A stretch of DNA of 48,257 nucleotides from Pseudomonadota bacterium (GCA_023431345.1 JAEYWK010000094.1:1-48257), one strand, 5' to 3'; shown: positions 17,468-28,630, numbered from the stretch's first letter. Numbers and translations are program-made. Notes: generated by a model not told the origin, from the sequence alone.

Positions 17468-18175
17468 ATGAGACCCCTGCCTGGCAGGCCACGCTGCGGT
17501 TACTATGGTTACGAGTCCAAGGTGTCTCGCCCGGCCCCTACCAATATCGCGCCCTTGCGCCTCGTGACGGGCGGCGCGCGCGACGAGGCCGCCGCCCTCG
17601 ACGACGAGGCGTTGATCTTGGCGGTGCAGCGCGGCGACCGCCAGGTGGCCTCGGCCCTTTATGATCGGCTGATTCGCGTCGTCGATCACACCGTGTATCG
17701 CGTGTTCGGACGGCGAGAGGTCGATCACGATGACCTGGTGCAGATGGTCTTCGAGCAGATCATCGTCACGCTGTCGCGTCGCAGCTACGCACGCGCCTGC
17801 AACTTGCGCACCTGGGCGTCCAGCATCGCCAGCCACGTTGCGTTCAACGCGCTGCGCTCGCGCCGTCGTGAGCGCAAGGTCATGGATCGCGAGGCGCCGC
17901 CCGACAGCGAGGCGTACGCCGCGCGCGGTGACGCCGAACGTGAGGCCGCCGTTCGCTCCGAGCTGCAGCTCGTGCGCGCGACGCTGATCGACATGAAGTC
18001 CCAGTACGCCGAGACCGTGTTCTTGCACGACGTGCTCGGTCACGAGCTGGCAGAGATCGCCCTCATGATGCGCGTATCCGTCGCGGCCGCTCAATCGCGC
18101 CTGGTGCGCGGCCGCAAAGATCTGCACAAGCGCCTCGCGATCGCGATCGCGGCCCGGGAAGGAGCTCTGCGATGA
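17468..18175 (+). CDS. ECF-type RNA polymerase sigma factor
   Basis: A 235-residue sigma-70 family protein of the extracytoplasmic-function class. Region 2 (about residues 55-130) includes DHDDLVQMVFEQIIVTL and NLRTWASSIASHVAFNALRSRRR, the -10 recognition part. Region 4 (about 170-225) has a helix-turn-helix in the segment EIALMMRVSVAAAQSRLVRGRKDL. It overlaps the FecR-domain gene by 4 bp (ATGA), the usual layout when the downstream protein is its membrane regulator. The first 25 residues may be extra, since a GTG at 17522 gives a more typical start. The signal sensed is unknown. Confidence 0.88.
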   Translation: MRPLPGRPRCGYYGYESKVSRPAPTNIAPLRLVTGGARDEAAALDDEALILAVQRGDRQVASALYDRLIRVVDHTVYRVFGRREVDHDDLVQMVFEQIIVTLSRRSYARACNLRTWASSIASHVAFNALRSRRRERKVMDREAPPDSEAYAARGDAEREAAVRSELQLVRATLIDMKSQYAETVFLHDVLGHELAEIALMMRVSVAAAQSRLVRGRKDLHKRLAIAIAAREGALR

Positions 18176-19401
18176 CGCGCGGGACACTACCGAGCGCGCC
18201 GGACGAGCTGCTGAAGCGCCTGGCGAGCGAGCCGGTGCCCAGCTCCGTTGACGACGTCGCTCCTGCGCGGCGTGAGCGCCTCGTTCGCGCGATGAAAGAC
18301 GCCGTCGAGCGTACGGCCGAGCGTACTGAGCGTCGCGCGCGTCTGCGGCGCGGGGCCTGGGCCGTGGCCCTCGCGGCGAGCTTCGCGCTCGCGGGCGGCC
18401 TCGCCTATCGCGGGCACGTCAGCGCCAGTCAAATCGCGGGCCTCGAGCAGGTCACGGGGACCGTCGTGCTCACGCAAGACGGCGCTCGCCAAGTGGTAGG
18501 AGCGAGCGCGCGCAGGCTTCGCGACGGCGACGCGCTGCAGACGGCAGCGGGCGCGCGGGCGCGGTTGACGACGGCCAAGTCGTCCGTCAGCGTGAGTGAG
18601 TCGACCGAGATCCGGTTGTCGCAGCCGAGCGCCGCCGAAGAGCGCATCAGCTTGCGACGCGGCCGCGTCGATGTGGCGGTCGACAAAGCCATCGAAGCGA
18701 AGCGCGCCGTGGTCGTCGAGACTCCGGACGCCGAGGTCGTGGTGCGCGGCACGGTGTTCGACGTGCGCGTGGAGCCCGCGGGCGGAGCCACGCGCACGCA
18801 CGTGCACGTGACGCACGGTAGCGTCTGGATTTTGGCTCGCGGAGTGCAAGTCGCGCTGCTCAGCTCCGGTCAAAGCTGGACATCGCGTCCGGCGGGTGAG
18901 GTGCCCGAGCAGCCCGCGCTGAAGCACTCTTCGGCGCCGCCGTCTGCCGCGTCAGCTCGCGCGGCCGCCGAGGTCAACGTGCCCGCCGAGGTGAACGTGC
19001 CCGCCGAGGTCAGCGCGCCCGCCGAGGTCAGCGTGCCCGAGGCGCCGGTGGAGGCTGCCGTCGAGGCGGAGCCGGTGAGCGCCAAGGCGCAGCGGGTCTC
19101 GACGAAAGAGGCGGGCCCGCGCAAGGGCGGCACGCTCGCAGAAGAGAACCGACTGTTCGCAGCGGCGGTTGAAGCGCGGAACCGCGGAGACGCGGGGCGT
19201 GCGGCTGAGTTGTTCGGTGAGCTTTTGGCGACGTACCCGCAGTCGACTTTGCGTGAAGCGGCGCAGGTGGAGCGATTTCGTGCGCTGAGTCGGGCGGGGC
19301 AGGCGGGGCGCGCGGCGAGGGAGGCGAGGCGGTACTTGGCCGAGCATCCCGAGGGGTTTGGACGGACGGAAGCGCGCGACTTGGCTCTCGATCGGAAGTG
19401 A
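18172..19401 (+). CDS. FecR-domain membrane regulator of the ECF sigma factor
   Basis: A 409-residue protein with a cytoplasmic N-terminus of about 60 charged residues, one membrane helix (about 61-80), a periplasmic FecR domain (about 95-205, with RLRDGDALQTAAGARARL and VVVETPDAEVVVRGTVFDV), a Pro/Ala/Val linker with four copies of a PAEVNV-like repeat (about 265-290) and a C-terminal TPR-like helical region (about 325-400) ending AGRAAREARRYL. Together with the overlapping sigma gene it likely transmits an envelope signal, with the N-terminal part binding sigma. Coupling is by a 4-bp overlap. The signal and target promoters are not visible. Confidence 0.85.
   Translation: MTRGTLPSAPDELLKRLASEPVPSSVDDVAPARRERLVRAMKDAVERTAERTERRARLRRGAWAVALAASFALAGGLAYRGHVSASQIAGLEQVTGTVVLTQDGARQVVGASARRLRDGDALQTAAGARARLTTAKSSVSVSESTEIRLSQPSAAEERISLRRGRVDVAVDKAIEAKRAVVVETPDAEVVVRGTVFDVRVEPAGGATRTHVHVTHGSVWILARGVQVALLSSGQSWTSRPAGEVPEQPALKHSSAPPSAASARAAAEVNVPAEVNVPAEVSAPAEVSVPEAPVEAAVEAEPVSAKAQRVSTKEAGPRKGGTLAEENRLFAAAVEARNRGDAGRAAELFGELLATYPQSTLREAAQVERFRALSRAGQAGRAAREARRYLAEHPEGFGRTEARDLALDRK
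18967..19038 (+). repeat. Four 18-bp tandem repeats in the FecR-domain gene
   Basis: Four in-frame copies of GCCGAGGTCAACGTGCCC with small changes code for AEVNVP-type units. The near-identity at DNA level implies recent slippage, so copy number may differ between strains. Confidence 0.8.
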
Positions 19402-19426
19402 GAGCGGAGGCGACGTAACGGGAGGC

Positions 19427-19451
19427 GGGCGCGCTTGAGCTTGGCGCGCCC
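19427..19451. terminator. Hairpin between convergent FecR and GYF-domain genes
   Basis: GGGCGCGC (19427-19434) and GCGCGCCC (19444-19451) form a perfect 8-bp stem with a 9-nt loop 25 bp after the FecR-gene stop. A T-rich stretch (GTTTTGGTTTT) follows about 13 bp later. The rest of the 156-bp interval shows nothing else. Confidence 0.42.
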
Positions 19452-19557
19452 TGCGGAGCCGTGCGTTTTGGTTTTGGGCGCAGCTCGGCGCCGCCAATCG
19501 TTGCGGCGCCGTGTGCGGAGCGCGCGAGCCGAAGGGGGCCGCGTTGGGGAGGGCCGA

Positions 19558-20862
19558 TTAGCCGGCGGCGCAGCGCATGGCGCACTGCAGATCGCCGGGG
19601 GCGCAGCCGCAGGCGCTCTTCTTGGGCTTGGGGGCGGCCGGCTTGTCGTCGGCGGGCGCGGCGGCGGCGCCGCCGCTGGGCTTCTTCGGCGCTACCCCGC
19701 CGCTGGGCTTCTTGTAGACCGCACCCGGCTTGGCGGCGGCGCCCGGCTTGGGCGCTTCTTCGGCTTCCGCGGTTCCCGTGGAGGGCGGCGTCGCGGTGAC
19801 TTCGGGCGTCGGCGCAGGCGTGGGAGCCGGGGCGGGAGCCGGCGGCGTCGCGGCGATGGGCGCCGCGGGCGGCGCGGGGGGCGGCGGCGCCGGCCGCAAC
19901 ATGAACACGATCGCAACCGCGGCGATGGCAGCGACCGCGATGCCGCCGCCAATGTAGAGCCCGGTCTTGTTCTTGGCTTGCGACATGCCAAGGTCAGCCG
20001 CTTGAGCTCCGAGACCGCCACCCAGCGGCGCCGCGATGCCTAGGGGCGGCGCGGCGAGCGGAGAGATCAGCGGCGGCGCTGTCGGCAAGGCCGGGGCAGC
20101 CGCTTCCGACTTGGTAGCAGCGGCGGTGAGGGCCTTCAGATCGATGAGGCCTGAATCTTCGCGCGTCGCGGCGCCGCTCGCGGAGACCGGAGCGATGGGC
20201 CGCGACGACGGGCGACTGGCGGCGGACGTCAGCGCGCTGAGCGAGAACAGCACGGACGATTCGTTGCGCGCGCCCGTGCTGCCGCTCGAGCCGCCCGAAC
20301 CCAGCCCCAGGCTCCCGCTGCTTCCACGCGACGCAGAAGAAGAGTGATCGGGAGCGCTCGTGGCGACGTCGTCTTCGCTGCCAGCGGCGTCGATGCCGCC
20401 GAACAGATCCGGTGCGGGGGCGCGCGCGGCGCTGCGAGCGGCGGCGCGCGCGGGGCTCGGCGCGGCTTGAGGCTTACTGCCGCCGTCGAGCGCCGAGACG
20501 ACCTCCTCGACCTCCGACAGTGGCTTCCAATCGGCGAAGCCGTCGGCCCAAAGGTAAGTGTCTTGAGTGATCTGCCCCGCGTTGTAGGCGCTCACGATCT
20601 CGGGCACCGTCATGGTGCGCTGATCGCCCTCACCGAAATCCACGGTGAACTGCAGACCGGCGGCCTGGCTGTCGCCCGCGTCATCGCTGGCCGCGTCCGT
20701 CGTGGCTTCACCCGCCGCCGTGTAGACGCTAGGCGGGGTCGCCTTGCCGTCAATCACGATCGTGGCGTTGCACTTCCTGCAACGGATCTTCGCCAAACGG
20801 TCGGAGACTTTTTCGTCAGCAATCGAGTACTTGGCGGCGCACGCGGGACAGGAAATCTTCAC
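19558..20862 (-). CDS. MJ0042 zinc-ribbon / GYF_2-domain membrane protein
   Basis: A 434-residue protein from the GTG at 20862, chosen because it places the zinc ribbon at the very N-terminus (KISCPACAAKYSI, with Cys5, Cys8, Cys28 and Cys31). A GYF_2 domain follows at about residues 85-125 (YLWADGFADWKPLSEVEE), then a long Ala/Ser/Gly/Pro linker, one membrane helix (GLYIGGGIAVAAIAAVAIVF), a Pro/Ala/Lys-rich segment and a Cys-rich end (SACGCAPGDLQCAMRC). This architecture is common in Myxococcota. GYF domains bind proline-rich peptides, so a scaffolding role is plausible but not shown. Upstream in-frame residues starting at 21027 look non-coding. Confidence 0.84.
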   Translation of the reverse strand: MKISCPACAAKYSIADEKVSDRLAKIRCRKCNATIVIDGKATPPSVYTAAGEATTDAASDDAGDSQAAGLQFTVDFGEGDQRTMTVPEIVSAYNAGQITQDTYLWADGFADWKPLSEVEEVVSALDGGSKPQAAPSPARAAARSAARAPAPDLFGGIDAAGSEDDVATSAPDHSSSASRGSSGSLGLGSGGSSGSTGARNESSVLFSLSALTSAASRPSSRPIAPVSASGAATREDSGLIDLKALTAAATKSEAAAPALPTAPPLISPLAAPPLGIAAPLGGGLGAQAADLGMSQAKNKTGLYIGGGIAVAAIAAVAIVFMLRPAPPPPAPPAAPIAATPPAPAPAPTPAPTPEVTATPPSTGTAEAEEAPKPGAAAKPGAVYKKPSGGVAPKKPSGGAAAAPADDKPAAPKPKKSACGCAPGDLQCAMRCAAG

Positions 20863-21184
20863 TAGCGGCCTCGTGTCTGGGGCTATCGAGTAGAAGGGTA
20901 CGTTCTGGCTCGATGTTCGGTCTGAAGCGGGGTGCGGGGTCCCCGATGGCAGGGGCACCGCCGGGTCGAAACGGGGCCTCGTTTTACCATCCCTGTCAGG
21001 ATTCGCTAGCGCCGTGTTCACTCTCATAGAAAGTCTCTGAACCTCGGACGGCCTTCGACCTTGGCTCGGTCGGCCCGTGGCCTGTCCGCCGCGCCGGCTC
21101 GACGCACGGCGTTATCCGCGAAAGCCCGTTCCTCGGGCAGTCCGCTGCGCAGGTAAGCAAGCCGCCTACACTGCCCCCTGAGCG
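20863..21184. other. 322-bp intergenic region without a gene
   Basis: Both flanking genes are on the minus strand, so this should hold the promoter of the GYF-domain gene and the end of the Hsp70/J-protein operon. I see a small GGGGTCCCC palindrome but no convincing promoter, terminator with T-run, or ORF with a good start. Confidence 0.5.
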
Positions 21185-21715
21185 CTAGCTGCCCATCGCG
21201 AACAACGCCAAATCGAGCGCATCCAGGCGGTCCGCCAGCTCCGGATTCTCCCCGTCCTCGCGCAGAGCCAGCTGCAGCTCCCGCTTGGCGCCGGTCAGGT
21301 CACCACCGGAGATGAGCTCCTCGGCGCGCTTCGCGAAGCGCCGAGCGCCGGGTGAGCGGCACAGCTCGTCGAGTGAACGGATGTCGGAGCGTCGCTGCAG
21401 CGGCGGAGGCTCGATGGTGCCGTCCAGGCGCAGTACGCCTTTGGCGAGCAACAGATCGTACTCAGCGCGCGAGTCCGCGCGCGACAGCACGCGGTACGCC
21501 TCCGCGCCGCGCTGAAACACGCGCCTGAGCGCGTCGGCGGTCTCGTCGTCGGCTTCGGGAAACGCATCAGGGTGGAACGCGACCGCGAACTCGTGAAACG
21601 CTTTGCGAATCGCGCCCTGATCGGCGATCTCGAGCAAGCCCAAAATCTCGTAGTACGACGACTGATCGATCAGCGCGTCCCACTCGAAGATGCGCTCGAT
21701 GTCCTGCCGATCCAT
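21185..21715 (-). CDS. J-domain protein with helical C-terminus
   Basis: A 176-residue protein. The J-domain is at about residues 20-85 with the HPD tripeptide at 48-50 (AFHPDAFPE), which stimulates Hsp70 ATPase. There is no Gly/Phe region, zinc finger or DnaJ C-terminal domain. Instead residues about 115-176 are TPR-like helices (ELISGGDLTGAKRELQLALRE). The ATG at 21715 begins 4 bp after the stop of the Hsp70-like gene; an upstream start would only add residues overlapping that gene. It is therefore a dedicated partner for the adjacent Hsp70, with substrates possibly bound through the TPR-like part. Confidence 0.88.
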   Translation of the reverse strand: MDRQDIERIFEWDALIDQSSYYEILGLLEIADQGAIRKAFHEFAVAFHPDAFPEADDETADALRRVFQRGAEAYRVLSRADSRAEYDLLLAKGVLRLDGTIEPPPLQRRSDIRSLDELCRSPGARRFAKRAEELISGGDLTGAKRELQLALREDGENPELADRLDALDLALFAMGS

Positions 21716-21719
21716 CGGC

Positions 21720-24392
21720 TCACATCCCGCGCTCGGCCTGCCGCGCGGCCATGCGCGCAACCTCCTGCGCGTCCGGCAGGCCTACCAGGTGCACTTGCGT
21801 CGACGTTTCGCGGCCCGTGCCTACGTCCTTCGCGCTCACCACGAGCATACCGCTCGAGTCGAGCGCAAACGACACCGCGATACGCACGTCGCCGCGCCGC
21901 GCCGCCCGAAGCCCCGACAGCTCGATCTCGCCGAGCAGCGTGTTTTCCCCGAAGCGCTTCGATTCGCCCTGGCTCACGCGCACGCGCACCGAAGTTTGAT
22001 TGTCGGCCGCCGTCACGAACTCGCGCGTGCGCGAGCAGGGCACGGTCGTGTTGCGCGCGATGATCGAATCGCAATACCCCTCCACCGTTTCTACGGCGAG
22101 CGTGAGCGGCGTGACGTCGACGAGCACGGGCGGCAGCGGCATGGGCGCCGTCGCGTGGGGCGCGGCCGAGGGTGTAGCCACGGCGGGCGGGGTCGCCGAC
22201 AGCTTCTGCGTGGTCGCCCCCGCCGGCGTTTGCCAAGCAGGCAACGGCGCCGTGGTGGTGCCGACGGCCGCGGGCGTCATCGGCGCGGTGGGCACCCCCA
22301 AATCCAACGTTCCGAAGCCGTGACCCGGCGCGGTTCCTTGAAACAGCGCTGGCGGCGGCGCAGGGACCGACGGCGGCGGGGCCACCGCGGCCGGCGGCGG
22401 TGGTGGTGGCGGAGGCGGAGGCGCCGCGACGGCACGTGCGCGCTGCTGCTCGCGCTCGCGGGCCTCGGCGGCTTCGCGCTCGTGCAGCATCGCGAGGCCT
22501 TCTCGGCGCGCCCGCTCCAGCTCGCTCGGCGACGGCGTCCCCACTTTGGTCGGCTCGTCGTCGGGTATCTCCGGCAGCTCGAGATCGTCTTCGTGCAGCT
22601 CCTCGGGCGTCCTCAGCGTCATCGGCTGCGCGAGCGGGCGCAGGCCTGGCACGTCCCGCGGCGGCGGCACGGCCAAGTCTTCGATGTCGGCGTCGCCCAG
22701 CTGGAAGGCGACGCTCTCTTCTTTGAGTGGGGCTTTGAGTGGGGCGGCCGGCTCGGGCGGGGGCGGCTCGGGGAGCACCAATGGCAAGCTGGCCGCGGCC
22801 AGCTTCGCGCTGTCTGCCGCTTCCTTCGCGCTCACGAGCGTCGGACCCGACACGACACGCTGCGCAGCGGGACCGAGGCCGGTGCCCGTCTTTTGCTTGG
22901 GTCGCTCGCCCTCGGCCGGTTTTCCGGCGCGTCCGAGCACGCCGAGCGCAGGCAAGCGACTCGGCGCGTTCGGATCCGCGCCTTCTTGCACGCCGGGCCG
23001 CGTCGGCATGCGCTCTCGACCTTGAAACGGCTGCGTGCTGGGGATGCCGAATGCGTCGGGCGACGTGTCGAGCCGTGCGCGAGGCGGGACGACAGGACCA
23101 GGCGCCGTGTCGGACCTCTGGCGCTGCACGCCCGGCGGAAGCGTGCCGGCCTTGCGACGCGCGAGCCCCGGGGGGCGGTCGGTCGCGCCCGGCGCCGCTT
23201 GGCGTGCTGGATACGGGGCAGGCGGCACCGTGCCCTTGCGGCGAGCTTCCGCGCCGGATAGGGCGCTAGCCTGGATGGCGGCGCCGATGGCCACGACCTC
23301 GTCGGGGCTGATGTGCGAGCGCACGTCGCGCTTCCAGAACTCCTCGACGCGGCGCTTGACCAGCGGCACTCGCGTCGAGCCGCCGACCAGCAGCAGCTGC
23401 TGAAAATCGTTCACCGTCAGGCGCGCGATGCCGAGCGCCTCTTTGCAAACGTCGAAGGTGCGCTCGATCAACGACGCCGCCAAGCGCTCGAGCTCGGCGC
23501 GCGTCATCGAAAAATTGAGGCCCAGCGCCTTGCCACCTGGTCCGTGCGCGATGTCTTTGATCTCGAGCGTGACCTCCGGCTCGGTCGAGAGGCGATGTTT
23601 CACGTCCTCCGCAGCGACCTTCAGGTGCTCGTACACCTGCGGCTCTTGCCGGGGATCATAGCGATGGCGGGCCAGAAACGTCTCCGCCATGCGCTCGGCG
23701 ATCGCCAGGTCGAGATCGTCACCGCCCAAAAACGTGTTGCCGGCGGTAGCCAGCACCTCGAACACGTTGTCCGAAAGGTCCAGGAGCGTGACGTCGAAGG
23801 TGCCGCCGCCAAAGTCATACACGGCGATGCGCTCGGAGCTCGACTTCCCGTAGCCGTAGGCGAGCGCGGCTGCCGTCGGCTCGTTCAAGATGCGCATGAC
23901 CTCGAGCCCTGCGACCCGCCCCGCGACCTTGGTCGCCGCCCGCTGCAAGTCGTTGAAGTTGGCGGGCACCGTGATCACCGCCCGGTCGACCGCCATGCCG
24001 AGGTGACGCTCCGCGATGCTCTTGGCCTTGCGCAGGACGAACGCGCTGATCTCCGGCAGCGTGTAGGTCTCGCCGCGGGCCACGACCAGCGCCGCTTGGC
24101 CGGGCCCTTCCTTCATTTGAAAGGGGAAGCGTGAGCGCGCCTGCCGCACCTCCTCCGAGTCCCAGCTGCGCCCGATCAACCGCTTGACGGAATAGATGGT
24201 GTTGATCGAATCGACGAGGCGTCGCTCCTTGGCTGCCCGTCCCACGAGCACATTGCCGCTCGGGTGGAACGACACGACGGACGGCATCAGCACATTGCCG
24301 CGCTCGTCCGGGATGGCCGACGCCACGCCGTCTTTCACCACCGCGACCACGGTATTGGTGGTCCCCAAGTCGATGCCGATAACAGGCGCCAT
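21720..24392 (-). CDS. Hsp70/DnaK-like protein with ~375-residue disordered linker and no lid
   Basis: An 890-residue protein. The ATPase domain (1-380) is intact: IGIDLGTTNT (5-14), VYDFGGGTFD (191-200) and VGGSTRVPLVK (336-346). The short linker of DnaK is replaced at 381-755 by a Pro/Ala-rich, low-complexity region with a polyproline stretch. The substrate-binding beta domain follows (756-890), beginning VDVTPLTLAVET. The alpha-helical lid is missing, and the protein ends 15 residues after the beta domain. It sits between an HExxH protein gene (12 bp upstream) and a J-domain gene (4 bp downstream). Chaperone family membership is sure. Allosteric coupling must differ from DnaK, and this is probably a specialised Hsp70 rather than the housekeeping one. 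Confidence 0.93.
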   Translation of the reverse strand: MAPVIGIDLGTTNTVVAVVKDGVASAIPDERGNVLMPSVVSFHPSGNVLVGRAAKERRLVDSINTIYSVKRLIGRSWDSEEVRQARSRFPFQMKEGPGQAALVVARGETYTLPEISAFVLRKAKSIAERHLGMAVDRAVITVPANFNDLQRAATKVAGRVAGLEVMRILNEPTAAALAYGYGKSSSERIAVYDFGGGTFDVTLLDLSDNVFEVLATAGNTFLGGDDLDLAIAERMAETFLARHRYDPRQEPQVYEHLKVAAEDVKHRLSTEPEVTLEIKDIAHGPGGKALGLNFSMTRAELERLAASLIERTFDVCKEALGIARLTVNDFQQLLLVGGSTRVPLVKRRVEEFWKRDVRSHISPDEVVAIGAAIQASALSGAEARRKGTVPPAPYPARQAAPGATDRPPGLARRKAGTLPPGVQRQRSDTAPGPVVPPRARLDTSPDAFGIPSTQPFQGRERMPTRPGVQEGADPNAPSRLPALGVLGRAGKPAEGERPKQKTGTGLGPAAQRVVSGPTLVSAKEAADSAKLAAASLPLVLPEPPPPEPAAPLKAPLKEESVAFQLGDADIEDLAVPPPRDVPGLRPLAQPMTLRTPEELHEDDLELPEIPDDEPTKVGTPSPSELERARREGLAMLHEREAAEAREREQQRARAVAAPPPPPPPPPPAAVAPPPSVPAPPPALFQGTAPGHGFGTLDLGVPTAPMTPAAVGTTTAPLPAWQTPAGATTQKLSATPPAVATPSAAPHATAPMPLPPVLVDVTPLTLAVETVEGYCDSIIARNTTVPCSRTREFVTAADNQTSVRVRVSQGESKRFGENTLLGEIELSGLRAARRGDVRIAVSFALDSSGMLVVSAKDVGTGRETSTQVHLVGLPDAQEVARMAARQAERGM

Positions 24393-24404
24393 GGCTCTTC
24401 TTCT

Positions 24405-24962
24405 CTAAGCTCCGCGAAGCGCGGCTCGCTCCGTGAGGAGCTGGGCCACGACCTGGTCGTACCAACCTTCGACCACTGAACGAAAGGGCCACATCCAGCC
24501 GTAGTCCGGGCCGGTGAACCGGCGCACGATCTGGGCGCGTAGGTCCGCGCTTCGTAGCGCTTCCTCCCCTCGGAGCTCGAGCGTGGCGCGCAGGGTTTCG
24601 GTGTACGCCTCCCATTCGATGCGAGCCCTGCCGTAGGCGAGGCCTAGCGGCAGCAGCGGCAACAAATAGAGGAACGTCATCAGCGCCGCACCATAGCGCC
24701 GACGCTGTCGCAGGTGCACCCGCTCGTGCCGCAGCAAAATCACGCGATCGACGTCTGCGAGCGCAGCCCACGTATCAGGGACGTAAAGCGTATCGCCGAT
24801 GACCGTGTGGTACGTGGTCAGGTAGTGCCGCTGACCGCCCAAGGTCACGAGCCGCAGCGCCCAATCGATCGCGATGGACAGCCCATCGCCCCGCTTCGGC
24901 CGGATTCGAAAAGCCGGGAATTCGGCTTTCATCTCCGCCAAGAAGCCATCAAAGCGCTCCAC
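24405..24962 (-). CDS. HExxH-motif protein (possible metalloprotease), first gene of the Hsp70 operon
   Basis: A 185-residue protein from the GTG at 24962. It contains HERVH (79-83) in a LLRHERVHLRQ helix, the zinc-binding HExxH of gluzincin-type peptidases, with a candidate third ligand Glu at 116 or 118 (RIEWEAYTE). A hydrophobic segment (about 91-110) lies between them, which could be a membrane helix. No named family is recognised. It is followed after 12 bp by the Hsp70-like gene, which suggests a quality-control role. Catalysis is inferred from the motif only. Confidence 0.72.
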   Translation of the reverse strand: MERFDGFLAEMKAEFPAFRIRPKRGDGLSIAIDWALRLVTLGGQRHYLTTYHTVIGDTLYVPDTWAALADVDRVILLRHERVHLRQRRRYGAALMTFLYLLPLLPLGLAYGRARIEWEAYTETLRATLELRGEEALRSADLRAQIVRRFTGPDYGWMWPFRSVVEGWYDQVVAQLLTERAALRGA

Positions 24963-24963
24963 T

Positions 24964-24985
24964 CCCCCTGGTATACCACCGGGGG
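24964..24985 (-). promoter_or_regulatory. Palindrome directly upstream of the HExxH/Hsp70/J operon
   Basis: A perfect 10-bp palindrome TGGTATACCA (24969-24978) is flanked by CCCCC and, after two bases, GGGGG. It abuts the GTG start at 24962, and its C/G arm also supplies the purine-rich ribosome site. It could be an operator or an RNA hairpin masking the start. Confidence 0.4.
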
Positions 24986-25058
24986 TCGGGGGCCGTAATG
25001 CTCCGAATTTGCAGACGAATAATGCGCGGGAGCAGCGGCCGGCGAGGGCCCGGTTTCC

Positions 25059-25991
25059 TTAGCTTCCCAGCAAAAGTCCCTCGACCAGAACCCGACCATT
25101 GATCAAATCCACCGCCATCAGCGGCTTCTTCCCCTCGAGCTGGGCGCTCACGAGCTCCAGCGTTCCCGAACCGGTGGCGACGAGCGCGCGCTTGCCCAGC
25201 ACGGCCACGGTGCCCGGCTGGGCGCCCGGCGGCATCGGCCCGGCGGTGTGACGCGCCTCGTGCACGCGCAGCACCTTCCCGCCGAGCAGCGTGAACGCTC
25301 CAGGCCGGGGAGCCATGCCACGCACCAGGCGCGCGAGCTCGAGCGCAGGGCGCGTCCAATCGATCTGCAAGTGGTGGCGCTCGATCAGCGGGGCATGGGT
25401 CGCTCGCGAAGCGTCCTGCGCAACCGCTTCGAGCTTGCCGTCGACTGCCGCTGAAAGGTCAGCTCTCACCACGTGCGCCGCCAGCGTCGCCATCCGCTCC
25501 GCGAGCGAGCCTGCCGTCTCGTGCTCGGTCAAATCCAGCGAATGCTGCGAATAGACGGGGCCACTGTCGAGCCCCTCATCCATCTGCATCAGCGAGATGC
25601 CGCTCTGCGTCTCGCCGTTCACGATGGCCCAGTTGATGGGCGCCGCGCCGCGGTACAGAGGGAGCAGCGAAGCGTGCAAATTCATGGCTCCGCGGCGCGG
25701 GGCGTCGAGCACGTCTTTGGGCAAGATGCGACCGTAGGCCATCACGAGCGCCACATCGGCGGCCTGTTCTCGAAGCCAAGTCGCGAGCTCGCCCGTACGC
25801 ACCTTGGTAGGTTGATGTACGGAAAGACCCAGCTCGAGCGCGGCCTCCTTCACCGCTGGCGCGGACAGCTTCAAGCCTCGGCCACTAGGCCGATCTGGCT
25901 GACACACCACTGCAGCAACTGCGGCCACTTGCGTGAGCGCACGAAGGGCCGGAACGGCGATAGCAGGAGTACCGAAGAAGACCGCGCGCAT
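25059..25991 (-). CDS. fmt: Methionyl-tRNA formyltransferase
   Basis: It formylates initiator Met-tRNA using 10-formyltetrahydrofolate (EC 2.1.2.9). The 310-residue protein begins MRAVFFGTPAIAVPALRAL, contains the catalytic HASLLPLYRGAAPINWA motif, and has a C-terminal OB-like domain starting near IDWTRPALEL. The ATG at 25991 gives the standard N-terminus; longer readings add residues overlapping the lon leader. A peptide deformylase gene, often adjacent to fmt, is absent. It is divergent from lon with 118 bp between them. Confidence 0.95.
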   Translation of the reverse strand: MRAVFFGTPAIAVPALRALTQVAAVAAVVCQPDRPSGRGLKLSAPAVKEAALELGLSVHQPTKVRTGELATWLREQAADVALVMAYGRILPKDVLDAPRRGAMNLHASLLPLYRGAAPINWAIVNGETQSGISLMQMDEGLDSGPVYSQHSLDLTEHETAGSLAERMATLAAHVVRADLSAAVDGKLEAVAQDASRATHAPLIERHHLQIDWTRPALELARLVRGMAPRPGAFTLLGGKVLRVHEARHTAGPMPPGAQPGTVAVLGKRALVATGSGTLELVSAQLEGKKPLMAVDLINGRVLVEGLLLGS

Positions 25992-26109
25992 GCTTCGCGC
26001 GCGTATAGTCCCGCGACATTCAGAGCGGAACCCATTGTGCCGTAGGTAGGCGTGGTTACCTTCGTTTGGTTTTCCGGTTTCGTGGCGCCTGTGCCAAGAA
26101 TGAGGCTCA

Positions 26110-28563
<2,454 letters not shown>

Positions 28564-28630
28564 GGCGGCCGCCCAACCGCTCGGTGACGGCGGTGGTTAC
28601 CAAACGACACTAGTAAACAAGAAGCCAGTT

